A stretch of 10,863 nucleotides of DNA from Clostridiales bacterium (GCA_003517845.1 DOZU01000001.1:1-10863), one strand, 5' to 3'; positions 1 to 6,980 are shown, counted from the stretch's first letter. Notes: generated from the sequence alone by a model not told the origin. Translations and numbers: made by a program.

Positions 1-31
1 CGGCCCTGTCGCTCCGATCGCTCGCCCCGCC

Positions 32-56
32 AGGGGCGGATTCGGAACCCGCCCCT
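32..56 (-). terminator. Hairpin at the stop codon of the solute-binding protein gene
   Basis: Perfect 8-bp inverted repeat AGGGGCGG (32-39) / CCGCCCCT (49-56) with a 9-nt loop, overlapping the TAG stop of the minus-strand solute-binding protein gene. It is placed where a transcription terminator or mRNA-stabilising stem would sit. No T-run follows on the minus strand, so an intrinsic terminator is not proven; Rho-dependent ending or 3'-end protection are alternatives. Confidence 0.45.
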
Positions 57-1629
57 ACTTGCCGGCATCCTCGTAGTGGATGGCCCCGTCTACCGCCACA
101 TGCAGCCCGCGCAAGGTGCGCCGATGGGCGGTGTACGAATAGCTGTAGAACAGGGAGATGATCGGCACTTCCTCGGCGACCCGCCTCGACAGCTCGGCGT
201 AGTTGGCGGTCCGCTCGGCCATGTCCATCACCCTGCGGCCCTGCTCGAGGAGCCGGTCGGCCTCCGGGCTGGTCCAGATCGGGTTGGGCTGGCTGGAGTG
301 GAACGAGAAGTACCATATGTCGGGGTCGATCCAACTCCACGCGGCCAGGGAGATGTCGTAGTCGTTGGCCCGGACTCGCCCAATCACGTAGGGCCGGCCC
401 TGCTCCTCGATGGCGACGTCGACCCCCACCAGCTGGAACTGGCGCTGCAGTACGGGCGCGGCCATCTCGTGGGCATGCACCCCCACCGTCGAGAGCAGGG
501 TGATCTTGAGCGGCACCCCGTCCTTGTCGAGGATACCGTCGCCGTCCGCGTCCGCGTAGCCGAGTTCGGTCAGCAATTGCCTGGCCCGTTCGGGATCATG
601 GGGGCGCTTCGCCCTGAGTTCGGCCTCGGCTTCGGCCGAAAAGGCGAGCTGGGCAGGGGACAATAGCCCCCATAGCGGTCCGACGGCGTCATCGAGCGCC
701 AGGTTGAGTTCATCGCGGTTGACGGCGTAGGCGAGCGCTTCCCGGAAGCGGCGGTCGCCGAAGGGCGCGCGGTGCAGGTTGAACCGCAGATAGGTCTGAC
801 CGGCGCCGGGGGCTTCCAGCAACACGAGGTCTTCATTTTCCGCCACCCGCCGGCGGTGCTCGGGGGCGATTGGGGCCAGGTCCACGGTCCCTGCCTCCAG
901 CTCGCTCAGGCGGGTCAGCGCGTCGGGGATGATCCGCACCGTGACCGTCTCGAACTTCCAGGGGCCCCGGTTGCGCACGAACGGCTTGAAGCTGCGCCAA
1001 TGGGGATTGCGCTGGAAGGTGGTATGGGAGCCGGGCACCCACTCGGTGAGGAGGTAGGGCCCCACTCCCACCGCCTGCCGGTTGAAAGCCTCATCGCCGA
1101 GGCTCCTGGCCAGCTCGACATCGACGATGCCGGAGTACATCGAAGCCAGCGAGGCCACGAAGTTTGCGGGAGGACTCTTGAATACCAGCGTGACTTGCTG
1201 CCCGTCGACATCGATCCGTTCCAGTTCCGCCCAGTCGCCGCTGTAGGGGGAGATCTCGATGTACCGCTCGTAAGCCGCCTTGATGTCCGCGCCGGTCACG
1301 GGATCGCCGTCGGCGAACTTCAGGTCGTCGGGGAACACCATGATGATGGACTTGCCGTCAGGAGAGAAGCTGATCGACTCGGCCACGTTGGGCACCAGTT
1401 GCTCGTTCTTCAGGTCGAACACGACGGGCGCCGCGCTGATCATCTCCTGCACGATGTTGGCGGTGTACACCTGCTGGATATCCATGCCGTCGAGTTCCGC
1501 GGACACGGCGATCACGAGCTTGTCTGCCTGGGGATCGCGCCGGGGGCACCCCCCCGTGCCCAGCACCAGCGCGAAGGCCAGGATGGCCGCCAGAACGGTT
1601 GGGACCTTCGACCTCTTCACCGCGCGCAT
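55..1629 (-). CDS. ABC transporter substrate-binding lipoprotein, family 5 (peptide/nickel type)
   Basis: Extracytoplasmic receptor that would deliver oligopeptides or a similar ligand to an ABC importer. The 524-residue product is of normal family length. It starts with a basic n-region (MRAVKRSK), a hydrophobic stretch (about residues 9-24) and a lipobox-like GTGGC with the lipidation Cys at 28; Thr at -3 is atypical. The mature part has the SBP_bac_5 signature around residues 188-214 (VGVGPYLLTEWVPGS, then QRNPHWR) and a DADGDGILDKDG loop near 360, common in this family. The ATG at 1629 follows a GGGGGAGG ribosome site 7 nt upstream. Permease and ATPase genes are not visible; they could lie beyond the left edge, although the hairpin after the stop argues for a separate unit. 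The ligand cannot be told from sequence: DppA/OppA-like peptide binding is the default guess. Confidence 0.93.
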   Translation of the reverse strand: MRAVKRSKVPTVLAAILAFALVLGTGGCPRRDPQADKLVIAVSAELDGMDIQQVYTANIVQEMISAAPVVFDLKNEQLVPNVAESISFSPDGKSIIMVFPDDLKFADGDPVTGADIKAAYERYIEISPYSGDWAELERIDVDGQQVTLVFKSPPANFVASLASMYSGIVDVELARSLGDEAFNRQAVGVGPYLLTEWVPGSHTTFQRNPHWRSFKPFVRNRGPWKFETVTVRIIPDALTRLSELEAGTVDLAPIAPEHRRRVAENEDLVLLEAPGAGQTYLRFNLHRAPFGDRRFREALAYAVNRDELNLALDDAVGPLWGLLSPAQLAFSAEAEAELRAKRPHDPERARQLLTELGYADADGDGILDKDGVPLKITLLSTVGVHAHEMAAPVLQRQFQLVGVDVAIEEQGRPYVIGRVRANDYDISLAAWSWIDPDIWYFSFHSSQPNPIWTSPEADRLLEQGRRVMDMAERTANYAELSRRVAEEVPIISLFYSYSYTAHRRTLRGLHVAVDGAIHYEDAGK

Positions 1630-1786
1630 CTCTCCGCCTCCCCCTGCCGACTAATCCGCCTCGCAGCTATACGCCGCATCTCGGCGGAGTGTGGCTGCAT
1701 ATTTCCTCAGAGCTTGCGGATTTCCTTCCGGCTTTCCCAACGAAATTTCCTGGTTCCCGCGCCTCGGCTTCCCGCCGGTCCTGGTT

Positions 1787-1827
1787 GGTGTACTTTCCCT
1801 GTCCCGGTGTTCGAGGGGACAGGCACC
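1787..1827. repeat. REP-like imperfect palindrome (GGTG...CACC feet, CCTGTCCC/GGGACAGG stem)
   Basis: Stem CCTGTCCC (1798-1805) / GGGACAGG (1816-1823) with a 10-nt loop. The outer feet GGTG (1787-1790) and CACC (1824-1827) can also pair, leaving a 7-nt one-sided bulge (TACTTTC). The GGGGACAGGCACC end resembles short dispersed intergenic palindromes that I recall from many bacterial genomes and that are often linked to Y1 (TnpA-REP) transposases. Only one copy is in this window, so dispersal cannot be shown. Alternatively it is a private regulatory stem upstream of sigK. Confidence 0.45.
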
Positions 1828-1846
1828 CGGCCCCGGCCTACTCCCC

Positions 1847-1852
1847 TATACT
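1847..1852 (+). promoter_or_regulatory. Candidate -10 element for sigK
   Basis: TATACT (5 of 6 to the sigma-A -10) ending 37 nt before the sigK ATG. The same bases read TATACTGT, a 5-of-7 match to the SigE -10 consensus CATACANT, which would fit mother-cell expression. No good -35 of either type is seen at the right distance, so the sigma factor is undecided. Confidence 0.35.
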
Positions 1853-1889
1853 GTATGGTCGCAGGTGAGACGGGCACGGGAGGGTGACG

Positions 1890-2582
1890 ATGGTGGTTCC
1901 TGGCCTGGCAGGGGCGTTTCCCGGGGCCGGCTTCGTTAGTGGCTACCTGGCCGGCGGAAACGCCTTCCCGCATCCGCTGGCGGAGGAAGACGAACGGTGT
2001 TTTCTGCAGCGCCTGGCCCAGGGGGACGAGGTCGCCCGTAACGTGCTGATCGAGCGCAATCTGCGTTTGGTCGCGCACATCGTGAAGAAGTTCGACAACA
2101 CCGGCCAGGATCCCGAGGATCTCATCTCCATCGGCACGGTGGGCCTGATCAAGGGCATTGCCAATTTCGACCCGGAAAAGGGGACGCGCCTGGCCACCTT
2201 CTGTGCCCGATGCATTGAGAACGAGATCTTGATGCACCTGCGCACGCTGAAACGGGTCCGGGCCGAAATCTCCCTCTACGATCCCATCGGCATCGACCGC
2301 GAGGGCAATGAAATGACGTTCTTCGACATCTTGCGCACCGAGGACGACCCTGTCCCCGACCGCGTCGGGGCGGACCTCGACGCCCAACTGCTGCGGGCCA
2401 GGCTCGCCAAGCTGGGTAGACGCGAACGGCTGATCCTGGAACTCAGGTACGGGCTGGAGAGCGGGGTCAAGCGGACCCAGCGGGAGATTGCGCGTCTCCT
2501 GGGGATCTCGCGGTCGTACGTGTCGCGGCTCGAGAAGAAGGCCCTTAGCAAGCTGTGCCGGGAGTGGTCGGGGAACTGCTAG
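1890..2582 (+). CDS. sigK: RNA polymerase sporulation sigma factor SigK (pro-sigma-K)
   Basis: Late mother-cell sigma factor that directs coat and cortex maturation genes during sporulation. The 230-residue product matches Bacillus subtilis SigK closely from NAFP (24-27) on. Core-binding region 2 contains RNLRLVAHIVKKF, EDLISIGTVGLIKGI and ARCIENEILMHLR. Region 4 near the C-terminus contains TQREIARLLGISRSYVSRLEKKAL, a helix-turn-helix for the -35 box. The ATG at 1890 is preferred over GTG 1884: GGGAGG (1878-1883) lies 6 nt before the ATG but directly abuts the GTG. The N-terminal 20 or so residues (MVVPGLAGAFPGAGFVSGYL) correspond to the inhibitory pro-sequence that SpoIVFB removes in Bacillus; the processing site would be near SGY (17-19). 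The gene is uninterrupted, with no skin-type element. Its last 38 bp overlap the convergent hydrolase gene. SigE-like paralogues are less likely, given the K-specific N-terminal alignment. Confidence 0.95.
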   Translation: MVVPGLAGAFPGAGFVSGYLAGGNAFPHPLAEEDERCFLQRLAQGDEVARNVLIERNLRLVAHIVKKFDNTGQDPEDLISIGTVGLIKGIANFDPEKGTRLATFCARCIENEILMHLRTLKRVRAEISLYDPIGIDREGNEMTFFDILRTEDDPVPDRVGADLDAQLLRARLAKLGRRERLILELRYGLESGVKRTQREIARLLGISRSYVSRLEKKALSKLCREWSGNC

Positions 2583-3345
2583 ACCGGGCGGCTGACTCGG
2601 CACTCGGAGTGGCGGCGACGATCGCTTCGAGGAACTCGCGGATCAGGGCGGCCAGTCTCGCGGGCTGTTCGAGCATCAGCATGTGCCCGGTCCCATCCAG
2701 CATGACCAGTCGGGAACCGGGGATGCTCGCGGCCAGTTCTCGTACCAGATGGGGTGGAGTCAGTCGGTCGGCCGACCCGCCCACGACCAGCGCGGACAGT
2801 CTCACCTCTCCGAGAAGGCCGCGGACGTCGTGGCCGGCGGCCAGTGCGAATGCGGCACTGACCGATGACGCATCACGCTTTCGCCACTCCCGAAGGCTTG
2901 CCTGGACCAGCGCAGGGGAGGCGGCGGGCCCGAAGGCCAACTCGTGTTCCCCGGCGAGAAAGCGGTCCCGAACCGAGGGATCGATGGGGAAGCGGGCCGC
3001 CGTCCCCGCCAGCACCAGTCCATGCAGTCGTAGCTTCCGGCGTAAGGCAAGGCCGATCGCTATCGCTCCGCCGAGGGAATGGCCGATCACTACCAGTCGA
3101 GGGCCTGGCGCCGGCAAGGTCGCTTCGACCAGCGCAGCGTAGTCGCCTACCCCGGTGACCGCTTCCGGTCCAGGCAAGTCCGGTGCCAATCCTGCCCAGC
3201 CGGAAGGGAGCGACCGTAACTGACTCAGCCAGGTCAGGGAGGAACCACCCGCTCCGTGCAGAAAGAGGCAAGTACCGACGCGCGGGGTTCGTTCGGAACT
3301 GGCTCGGAAAGCCAAGTCGCGCATGAAGGGGAGACTTAGGCGCAT
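2545..3345 (-). CDS. Alpha/beta-hydrolase fold protein
   Basis: Probable esterase, lipase-like or C-C hydrolase, 266 residues, cytoplasmic (no signal peptide). Seen in the sequence: oxyanion-hole motif HGAGG (30-34), nucleophile elbow GHSLGG with Ser90, acid Asp193 in GGSADRLTPP, and base His221 in DGTGHMLMLEQP, so the triad is complete. The cap between about 115 and 175 is short and helical. The substrate is not predictable; menaquinone-pathway MenH-like and 3-oxoadipate enol-lactonase-like proteins share this layout. The ATG at 3345 has only a weak upstream AGGA; Met8 is an alternative start with no better site. The Ser-rich C-terminal tail (about 248-266) lies beyond the usual last helix and is the part encoded in overlap with sigK. 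The gene is divergent from yqeG, 70 bp apart. Confidence 0.88.
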   Translation of the reverse strand: MRLSLPFMRDLAFRASSERTPRVGTCLFLHGAGGSSLTWLSQLRSLPSGWAGLAPDLPGPEAVTGVGDYAALVEATLPAPGPRLVVIGHSLGGAIAIGLALRRKLRLHGLVLAGTAARFPIDPSVRDRFLAGEHELAFGPAASPALVQASLREWRKRDASSVSAAFALAAGHDVRGLLGEVRLSALVVGGSADRLTPPHLVRELAASIPGSRLVMLDGTGHMLMLEQPARLAALIREFLEAIVAATPSAESAARSSSSPTTPGTAC

Positions 3346-3377
3346 CGAGGGATGGATCCTGCTGCCGCCGGCGGTCG

Positions 3378-3386
3378 TGCTATAAT
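3378..3386 (+). promoter_or_regulatory. Extended -10 promoter of the yqeG operon
   Basis: TG-C-TATAAT: a perfect sigma-A -10 hexamer (3381-3386) with the TGn extension, in a GC-rich setting where such a match is unlikely by chance. There is no recognisable -35 at 16-18 bp, as is usual for extended -10 promoters. The start site would be near 3393, giving a leader of about 23 nt before the TTG of yqeG that includes its GGAGGG site (3401-3406). Confidence 0.7.
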
Positions 3387-3415
3387 GGCGGGTAGTTGCC
3401 GGAGGGAGACTGGGC

Positions 3416-3976
3416 TTGGCGCGACCATGGACCTTCCATTACTGGCTGGGGAAGCTGACCCCCCACGAGTACTACGGCTCGACGCTGGACATCGACCCGG
3501 CGGAACTCGCGGCCCGCGGCGTTCGTGGTCTCATTCTGGATCTGGATAATACGCTCGCACCGTGGAAGCACGGCCTGCCCACACCCGAGTTGGCCGGCTG
3601 GATCGAATCCGCGCAGCAAGCAGGCATTCGCTGCCACATCGTGTCGAATCACATGGGCCGCCGGGTGAGGCTGTTCAGCCGCTTCCTGGGGATCGAGGGC
3701 ACGGCGAGCGCCGCCAAGCCGGCCGGCCGGGCTTTCCGGGCCGCCATGAGACTCATGGGCACCGCACCCCGGGAGACGGCGGTGATCGGCGATCAGATCC
3801 TCACCGATATCCTGGGAGGACGGCGTCAAGGCTGTCATACCATACTCGTCGTGCCGGCATGCTCGAGGGACCTGGGCTGGACCCGGCTGGTGCGCCGCGT
3901 TGAGCGGGCGATATTCCGGGAGTTGCAGGCCAGAGGGCTCGTCCCCGCCGCGCCGCGACGGCGGGATCGGCGATGA
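3416..3976 (+). CDS. yqeG: YqeG-family HAD IIIA phosphatase
   Basis: HAD-superfamily phosphatase of the YqeG type, 186 residues, cytoplasmic. Motif I is LDLDNTL with Asp42 (nucleophile) and Asp44; motif II is VSN (Ser77); motif III Lys101 is in AAKP; motif IV is GDQILTD with Asp126 and Asp131. All catalytic positions are present. No cap domain is evident, as expected for type III. Members resemble phosphatidylglycerophosphate phosphatases (Gep4/PTPMT-like HADs), so a role in phospholipid synthesis is possible but unproven. The start is TTG at 3416, 9 nt after GGAGGG (3401-3406); the nearby ATG at 3427 is out of frame. The tail is Arg-rich (RRRDRR). The stop overlaps the next gene's start as ATGA, so the two are translationally coupled. 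Confidence 0.93.
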   Translation: MARPWTFHYWLGKLTPHEYYGSTLDIDPAELAARGVRGLILDLDNTLAPWKHGLPTPELAGWIESAQQAGIRCHIVSNHMGRRVRLFSRFLGIEGTASAAKPAGRAFRAAMRLMGTAPRETAVIGDQILTDILGGRRQGCHTILVVPACSRDLGWTRLVRRVERAIFRELQARGLVPAAPRRRDRR

Positions 3977-4728
3977 GCCTGCCGGTCGTGCTGGCGGGGA
4001 TAGCCGGACTGTGCGTCGGCAGTTTCCTGAATGTGTGCATCCACCGCCTGCCCCTCCGGACCAGCGTCATCTTCCCGCCATCGCGCTGCCCCGCGTGCGG
4101 GACGGTCTTGCGGGCCATCGACCTGGTACCCCTGCTGTCCTATCTCCGGCTGCGGGGGCAATGCCGATCTTGCGGGAAAGGGATTGCGCTGCGCTACCCG
4201 ATGGTGGAACTGGCGACGGCGGCAGGCTTCGTGGCGGTGGTGGCGCGCTGGGGGCCTGGTCTGGCCGCCTTTCAGGCAGCAGTGTTCCTCTCGCTCCTGA
4301 TCGTTGCCTGCTTCACCGACCTTGAGACGGGGATCATCCCCAACCGGGTCACCATCCCCGGGACCATCGTGGGCCTCGCCCTCATGGCCTTTGGCCCCGC
4401 GGGACCGGTACCAGCGGTGCTGGGCATGGTCGCCGGCGGAGGGGCTCTCCTCTTGTTGGCGCTGGTCAGCGGCGGCGGCATGGGTGGCGGCGATGTCAAG
4501 CTGGGTGCTTTGATGGGGGCTTTCCTGGGCTGGCCGGATATCGGGGCGGCCCTGGCCGTCGCCTTCCTGGCGGGAGGCGTCGCCGGCATCGTCTTGCTGG
4601 CGGCCAGGCGGAAACGCCGGCGGGATCCGATACCTTTCGGACCTTTCCTCGTCGCCGGGGCGGTGGCGGCTCTATTCTGGAGTGCCTCCATCCTCGGCTG
4701 GTATGGCCGGTTCCTACGCCCGAGCTAG
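3973..4728 (+). CDS. pilD: Type 4 prepilin peptidase / N-methyltransferase (A24 family)
   Basis: Membrane aspartyl protease that cleaves the leader of type IV pilin-like proteins and, in the bifunctional type, methylates the new N-terminus. 251 residues, with several membrane segments. The N-terminal GSFLNVCIHRLP (16-27) is followed by a complete four-Cys zinc motif (C39, C42, C64, C67) typical of the bifunctional enzymes, and then the two catalytic aspartates: Asp116 in FTDLETGIIPN and Asp174 in GGGDVKLGA. Second gene of the yqeG operon (ATGA overlap). No pilin, PilB, PilC or competence gene is in the window, so its substrates are encoded elsewhere; competence pseudopili or type IV pili are the likely clients. 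ComC is an equivalent name in Bacillus. Confidence 0.95.
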   Translation: MSLPVVLAGIAGLCVGSFLNVCIHRLPLRTSVIFPPSRCPACGTVLRAIDLVPLLSYLRLRGQCRSCGKGIALRYPMVELATAAGFVAVVARWGPGLAAFQAAVFLSLLIVACFTDLETGIIPNRVTIPGTIVGLALMAFGPAGPVPAVLGMVAGGGALLLLALVSGGGMGGGDVKLGALMGAFLGWPDIGAALAVAFLAGGVAGIVLLAARRKRRRDPIPFGPFLVAGAVAALFWSASILGWYGRFLRPS

Positions 4729-4739
4729 GGAGACGAGTG

Positions 4740-5918
4740 ATGCGCGAGCGTCTGGCGGCGCGGGTGCTGGAAGCGATCCGGCGTGCCCGCTCGTCGATCA
4801 TCGCCCTGAGCGAGAGGATCCACGGCCACCCCGAGCTTGGCTACCAGGAAGTGAAGGCTTCAGCCTGGGTGGCGGAGATACTGAGCGAGTACGGGTACGC
4901 GGTCGACCGGGCCTATGCCGGTATGCCGACCGCCCTCCGCGCCGTCTTCCCCGGCGTTCCCGAGCGGCCGGCCATAGCGCTGCTGGCGGAGTATGACGCG
5001 TTGCCCGAAATCGGCCACGGATGTGGACACAACCTCATCGCCGCCGTTGCGGTCGGCGCCGCGGTGGGTCTGGCTGCCGTCGCCGGGCAACTGGCCGGCC
5101 GGGTGATCGTGCTGGGCACGCCCGCGGAGGAAGGCGGCGTGGAAGGCGCCGGCGGCAAAGTGGTCTTGCTCGAGCGAGGTGCCTTCTCCGGCGTGGATGC
5201 GGCGATGCTCCTACATCCTTCGAGCCGGACGGTAGTGGCTTCCCCGTGCCACAGCCGCGAGGCCCTGGAGGTATCCTTCCGGGGCAAGGCTGCCCACGCT
5301 TCCCTGGCCGCGGAGGCCGGAGCCAGCGCCCTGGAGGCGCTCATCCTGACCTTCAATGGACTGAACGCCCTGCGGGGACGGTCGGGTCCGTCGATGCAGA
5401 TCCACGGCATCATCACCCATGGGGGCACACACCCGGGGACGATACCCCACCGGGCGATCGCGCGCTTTTACATCCGGAGCCCTGACGCGGCGGGACTCGA
5501 ATACGCCGGGACTAGACTTCGCGACTTGGCCCGGGCGGCCGCCAATGCCACGGGGACGAGCGTGGCTTTCCGCCAGTTCAGCCATAGCTATCACGAAATG
5601 CGGCCGAACCCCGTGTTGGCCCGCCTGATGGAGGCCAACCTGCAGGGTGCCGGGTTGAAACCCGAACCGGCGGGGGGCGGCGGCGGTTCCACAGACATGG
5701 GCAACGTGAGTGAGGCGGTGCCCGCGCTACACGCCTACTTCGCGGTGGGCGACCGGCAGGTGGCCACCCATACCTCCGACTTCGCGACGCTCGCCGGCTC
5801 GCCCGCTGCGAGGCGGCCGCTGATCAAGGCGGCCCGGGCGGTCGCGCTGACTTGCCTTGACCTCCTGGTATGTCCCGAACACCTTGGGCGAGCCCGGCTG
5901 GCCCACCGCGCACCTTGA
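4740..5918 (+). CDS. M20 family amidohydrolase (PM20D2 / AbgB-like)
   Basis: Zinc metallo-amidohydrolase that hydrolyses an N-acyl amino acid, dipeptide or p-aminobenzoyl-glutamate-like amide in the cytoplasm. 392 residues. Motifs in order: HGHPELGYQE (28-37), AEYDALPEIGHGCGHN (83-98, metal ligands), TPAEE (127-131, catalytic Glu), LLHP (157-160), dimerisation-domain KAAHAS (183-188), and GSTDMGNVS (316-324) with THT (343-345) at the C-terminus. The GHGCGHN and GSTDMGNVS patterns fit the subgroup of AbgB and PM20D2 better than DapE or ArgE. The ATG at 4740 lies 7 nt after GGGAG (4728-4732) and is preferred over the GTG at 4737. It starts 11 nt after the prepilin peptidase stop, so it is probably cotranscribed. 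The upstream oligopeptide-binding protein and this enzyme could serve the same peptide catabolism, but they are not one operon. Confidence 0.92.
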   Translation: MRERLAARVLEAIRRARSSIIALSERIHGHPELGYQEVKASAWVAEILSEYGYAVDRAYAGMPTALRAVFPGVPERPAIALLAEYDALPEIGHGCGHNLIAAVAVGAAVGLAAVAGQLAGRVIVLGTPAEEGGVEGAGGKVVLLERGAFSGVDAAMLLHPSSRTVVASPCHSREALEVSFRGKAAHASLAAEAGASALEALILTFNGLNALRGRSGPSMQIHGIITHGGTHPGTIPHRAIARFYIRSPDAAGLEYAGTRLRDLARAAANATGTSVAFRQFSHSYHEMRPNPVLARLMEANLQGAGLKPEPAGGGGGSTDMGNVSEAVPALHAYFAVGDRQVATHTSDFATLAGSPAARRPLIKAARAVALTCLDLLVCPEHLGRARLAHRAP

Positions 5919-6014
5919 GGCTTTGAGACCGCCTACCCTGCGCGCTGCCAAGGGACCGCCCCTTGTCTGGGGGAAAGGATCGCCGGCGAGAAATCTGTCG
6001 AAGGAGGGCGGCGC

Positions 6015-6884
6015 ATGTCTAGCCAATCGGCTCCGGTGAAGACGGCGGTCAAGATCGTCACCGACAGCGTGTGCGACCTGCCGCAACGCCTGATAGAGCA
6101 GTATCGCATCACCGTGGTGCCCGCATTGGTCCACTTCGGGCTGGAGCAATACCGCGACCGCGTGGAGATCAGCGTCCAGGAGTTCATGCGGCGGCTGCCC
6201 CTGGCCAACCCGCCCCCCAAGACCTCCCAACCTCCGCCGGGGGCCTTTCTTGAGGCCTACGAGGAGGCGACGAAGGATGGCAGTCCCGTGGTGTCCATCC
6301 ACGTGTCCTCGCGGATGAGCGGGACCTACCAGTCGGCGATGGTCGCGAAATCCATGCTGGCGGACCGGGATATCGAGGTGTACGATTCGCTCCTGGGCTC
6401 CATCGGGCAGGGGTGGGTGGTGCTGGCGGCAGCCCGGGAGGCGCTGGCGGGCAAGAGCAAGCAGGAGATCCTGGCGACGGTCGCGCGGGTGGGTTCGCGG
6501 ATGCGGACGTTGATCGTCGTCGATACCCTGGAGTACCTGGCCCGCAACGGCCGGGTAGGCAGGGCCCAGGCATGGATGGGTAGCATGCTCCGGGTCAAGC
6601 CCATCCTCACGGTGGTGGACGGGGTGATCGAGCCGCTGGAAAAGGTGCTCGGCGGACAACGGGTCTTGCACCGGCTGGTACAACTGGTCGACGAAGGACT
6701 GGACCGCAGTCATCGGGCGGCGCTCGGGATCATCCATGCCGATGCTGAAGAGCAGGCTTTGCGGGTCAAGGAAGCGCTCGAGAAGCTCTTCAAGTTCGAC
6801 GAGGTCATCATCGCCGAGACGGGACCGGCCATCGCCGCCAATGTGGGGCCGGGCGCCTACGGCGTGATGCTATACCAGTACTGA
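6015..6884 (+). CDS. DegV family fatty-acid-binding protein (FakB-like)
   Basis: Binds a fatty acid and probably presents it to a FakA-type kinase for phosphorylation, feeding exogenous acyl chains into phospholipids. 289 residues. N-terminal VTDSVCDLP (15-23), TSQPPPGAF (70-78) and VSSRMSGTYQSA (97-108) are the DegV/EDD lipid-pocket motifs. The second lobe contains TLEYLARNGRVGRAQAW and LRVKPILTVVDG, and the protein ends with ETGPAIAANVGPGAYGV, the conserved C-terminal loop. The ATG at 6015 follows an excellent AAGGAGG site (6001-6007) at 7 nt. No fakA gene is adjacent. It is 96 bp downstream of the M20 gene; the gap shows no promoter I trust, so read-through from the yqeG operon is possible. 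Confidence 0.94.
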   Translation: MSSQSAPVKTAVKIVTDSVCDLPQRLIEQYRITVVPALVHFGLEQYRDRVEISVQEFMRRLPLANPPPKTSQPPPGAFLEAYEEATKDGSPVVSIHVSSRMSGTYQSAMVAKSMLADRDIEVYDSLLGSIGQGWVVLAAAREALAGKSKQEILATVARVGSRMRTLIVVDTLEYLARNGRVGRAQAWMGSMLRVKPILTVVDGVIEPLEKVLGGQRVLHRLVQLVDEGLDRSHRAALGIIHADAEEQALRVKEALEKLFKFDEVIIAETGPAIAANVGPGAYGVMLYQY

Positions 6885-6888
6885 ACCG

Positions 6889-6933
6889 CTGCCGCCATCC
6901 GGGCACCCGGTCGATGGGGGGAGTCGGCGGCAG
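6889..6933 (+). repeat. Inverted repeat after the DegV gene
   Basis: CTGCCGCC (6889-6896) / GGCGGCAG (6926-6933), a perfect 8-bp repeat with a 29-nt centre, starting 4 nt after the DegV stop. The centre contains GGGCACCCGG, itself able to fold. With the next hairpin it makes a tandem stem-loop 3' end for the DegV message. Confidence 0.45.
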
Positions 6934-6934
6934 C

Positions 6935-6972
6935 CCATGGGCCGGGCTGGCAGGAGCCAGTCCGGCCCATGG
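6935..6972 (+). terminator. Long hairpin between the DegV and Gx-transporter genes
   Basis: Arms CCATGGGCCGG (6935-6945) and CCGGCCCATGG (6962-6972) pair perfectly over 11 bp. A G-U pair and 5 more base pairs (CTGGC/GCCAG) follow up to an AGGA tetraloop, giving a nearly unbroken 17-bp stem. It closes the DegV transcription unit just before the next promoter. No U-tract follows, so it may terminate poorly by itself or work as a 3' stabiliser. The symmetric shape is compatible with action in either direction. Confidence 0.55.
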
Positions 6973-6980
6973 TGTCATCG

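Larger units (their letters stand above)
1630..1889. other. Divergent intergenic region between the solute-binding protein gene and sigK
   Basis: About 260 bp without a convincing gene, more AT-rich at 1710-1755 than its surroundings. It must hold the promoters of both divergent genes. I see a REP-like inverted repeat (1787-1827) and a candidate sigK -10 (1847-1852). On the minus strand a TATAGC-like hexamer lies near 1665-1670, but I found no matching -35, so the promoter of the solute-binding protein gene is not assigned. Confidence 0.6.

Noticed and set aside
772..1887. 371-residue plus-strand open frame
   Set aside because: It runs antisense through the solute-binding protein gene and into the sigK leader. 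No ribosome site or domain is seen, and its composition is like other antisense frames here.
1707..2603. 298-residue minus-strand open frame over sigK
   Set aside because: Opposite to conserved SigK coding sequence; low-complexity Pro/Arg/Gln translation without motifs.
5919..6014. Possible terminator or promoter between the M20 and DegV genes
   Set aside because: Only a 5-bp AAGGG/CCCTT repeat and no paired -35/-10; too weak to report.
5727..6737. 336-residue minus-strand open frame
   Set aside because: It lies antisense to the M20 C-terminus and DegV, both strongly supported. The His/Arg/Gln-rich translation has no recognisable domain, typical of GC-rich antisense frames.
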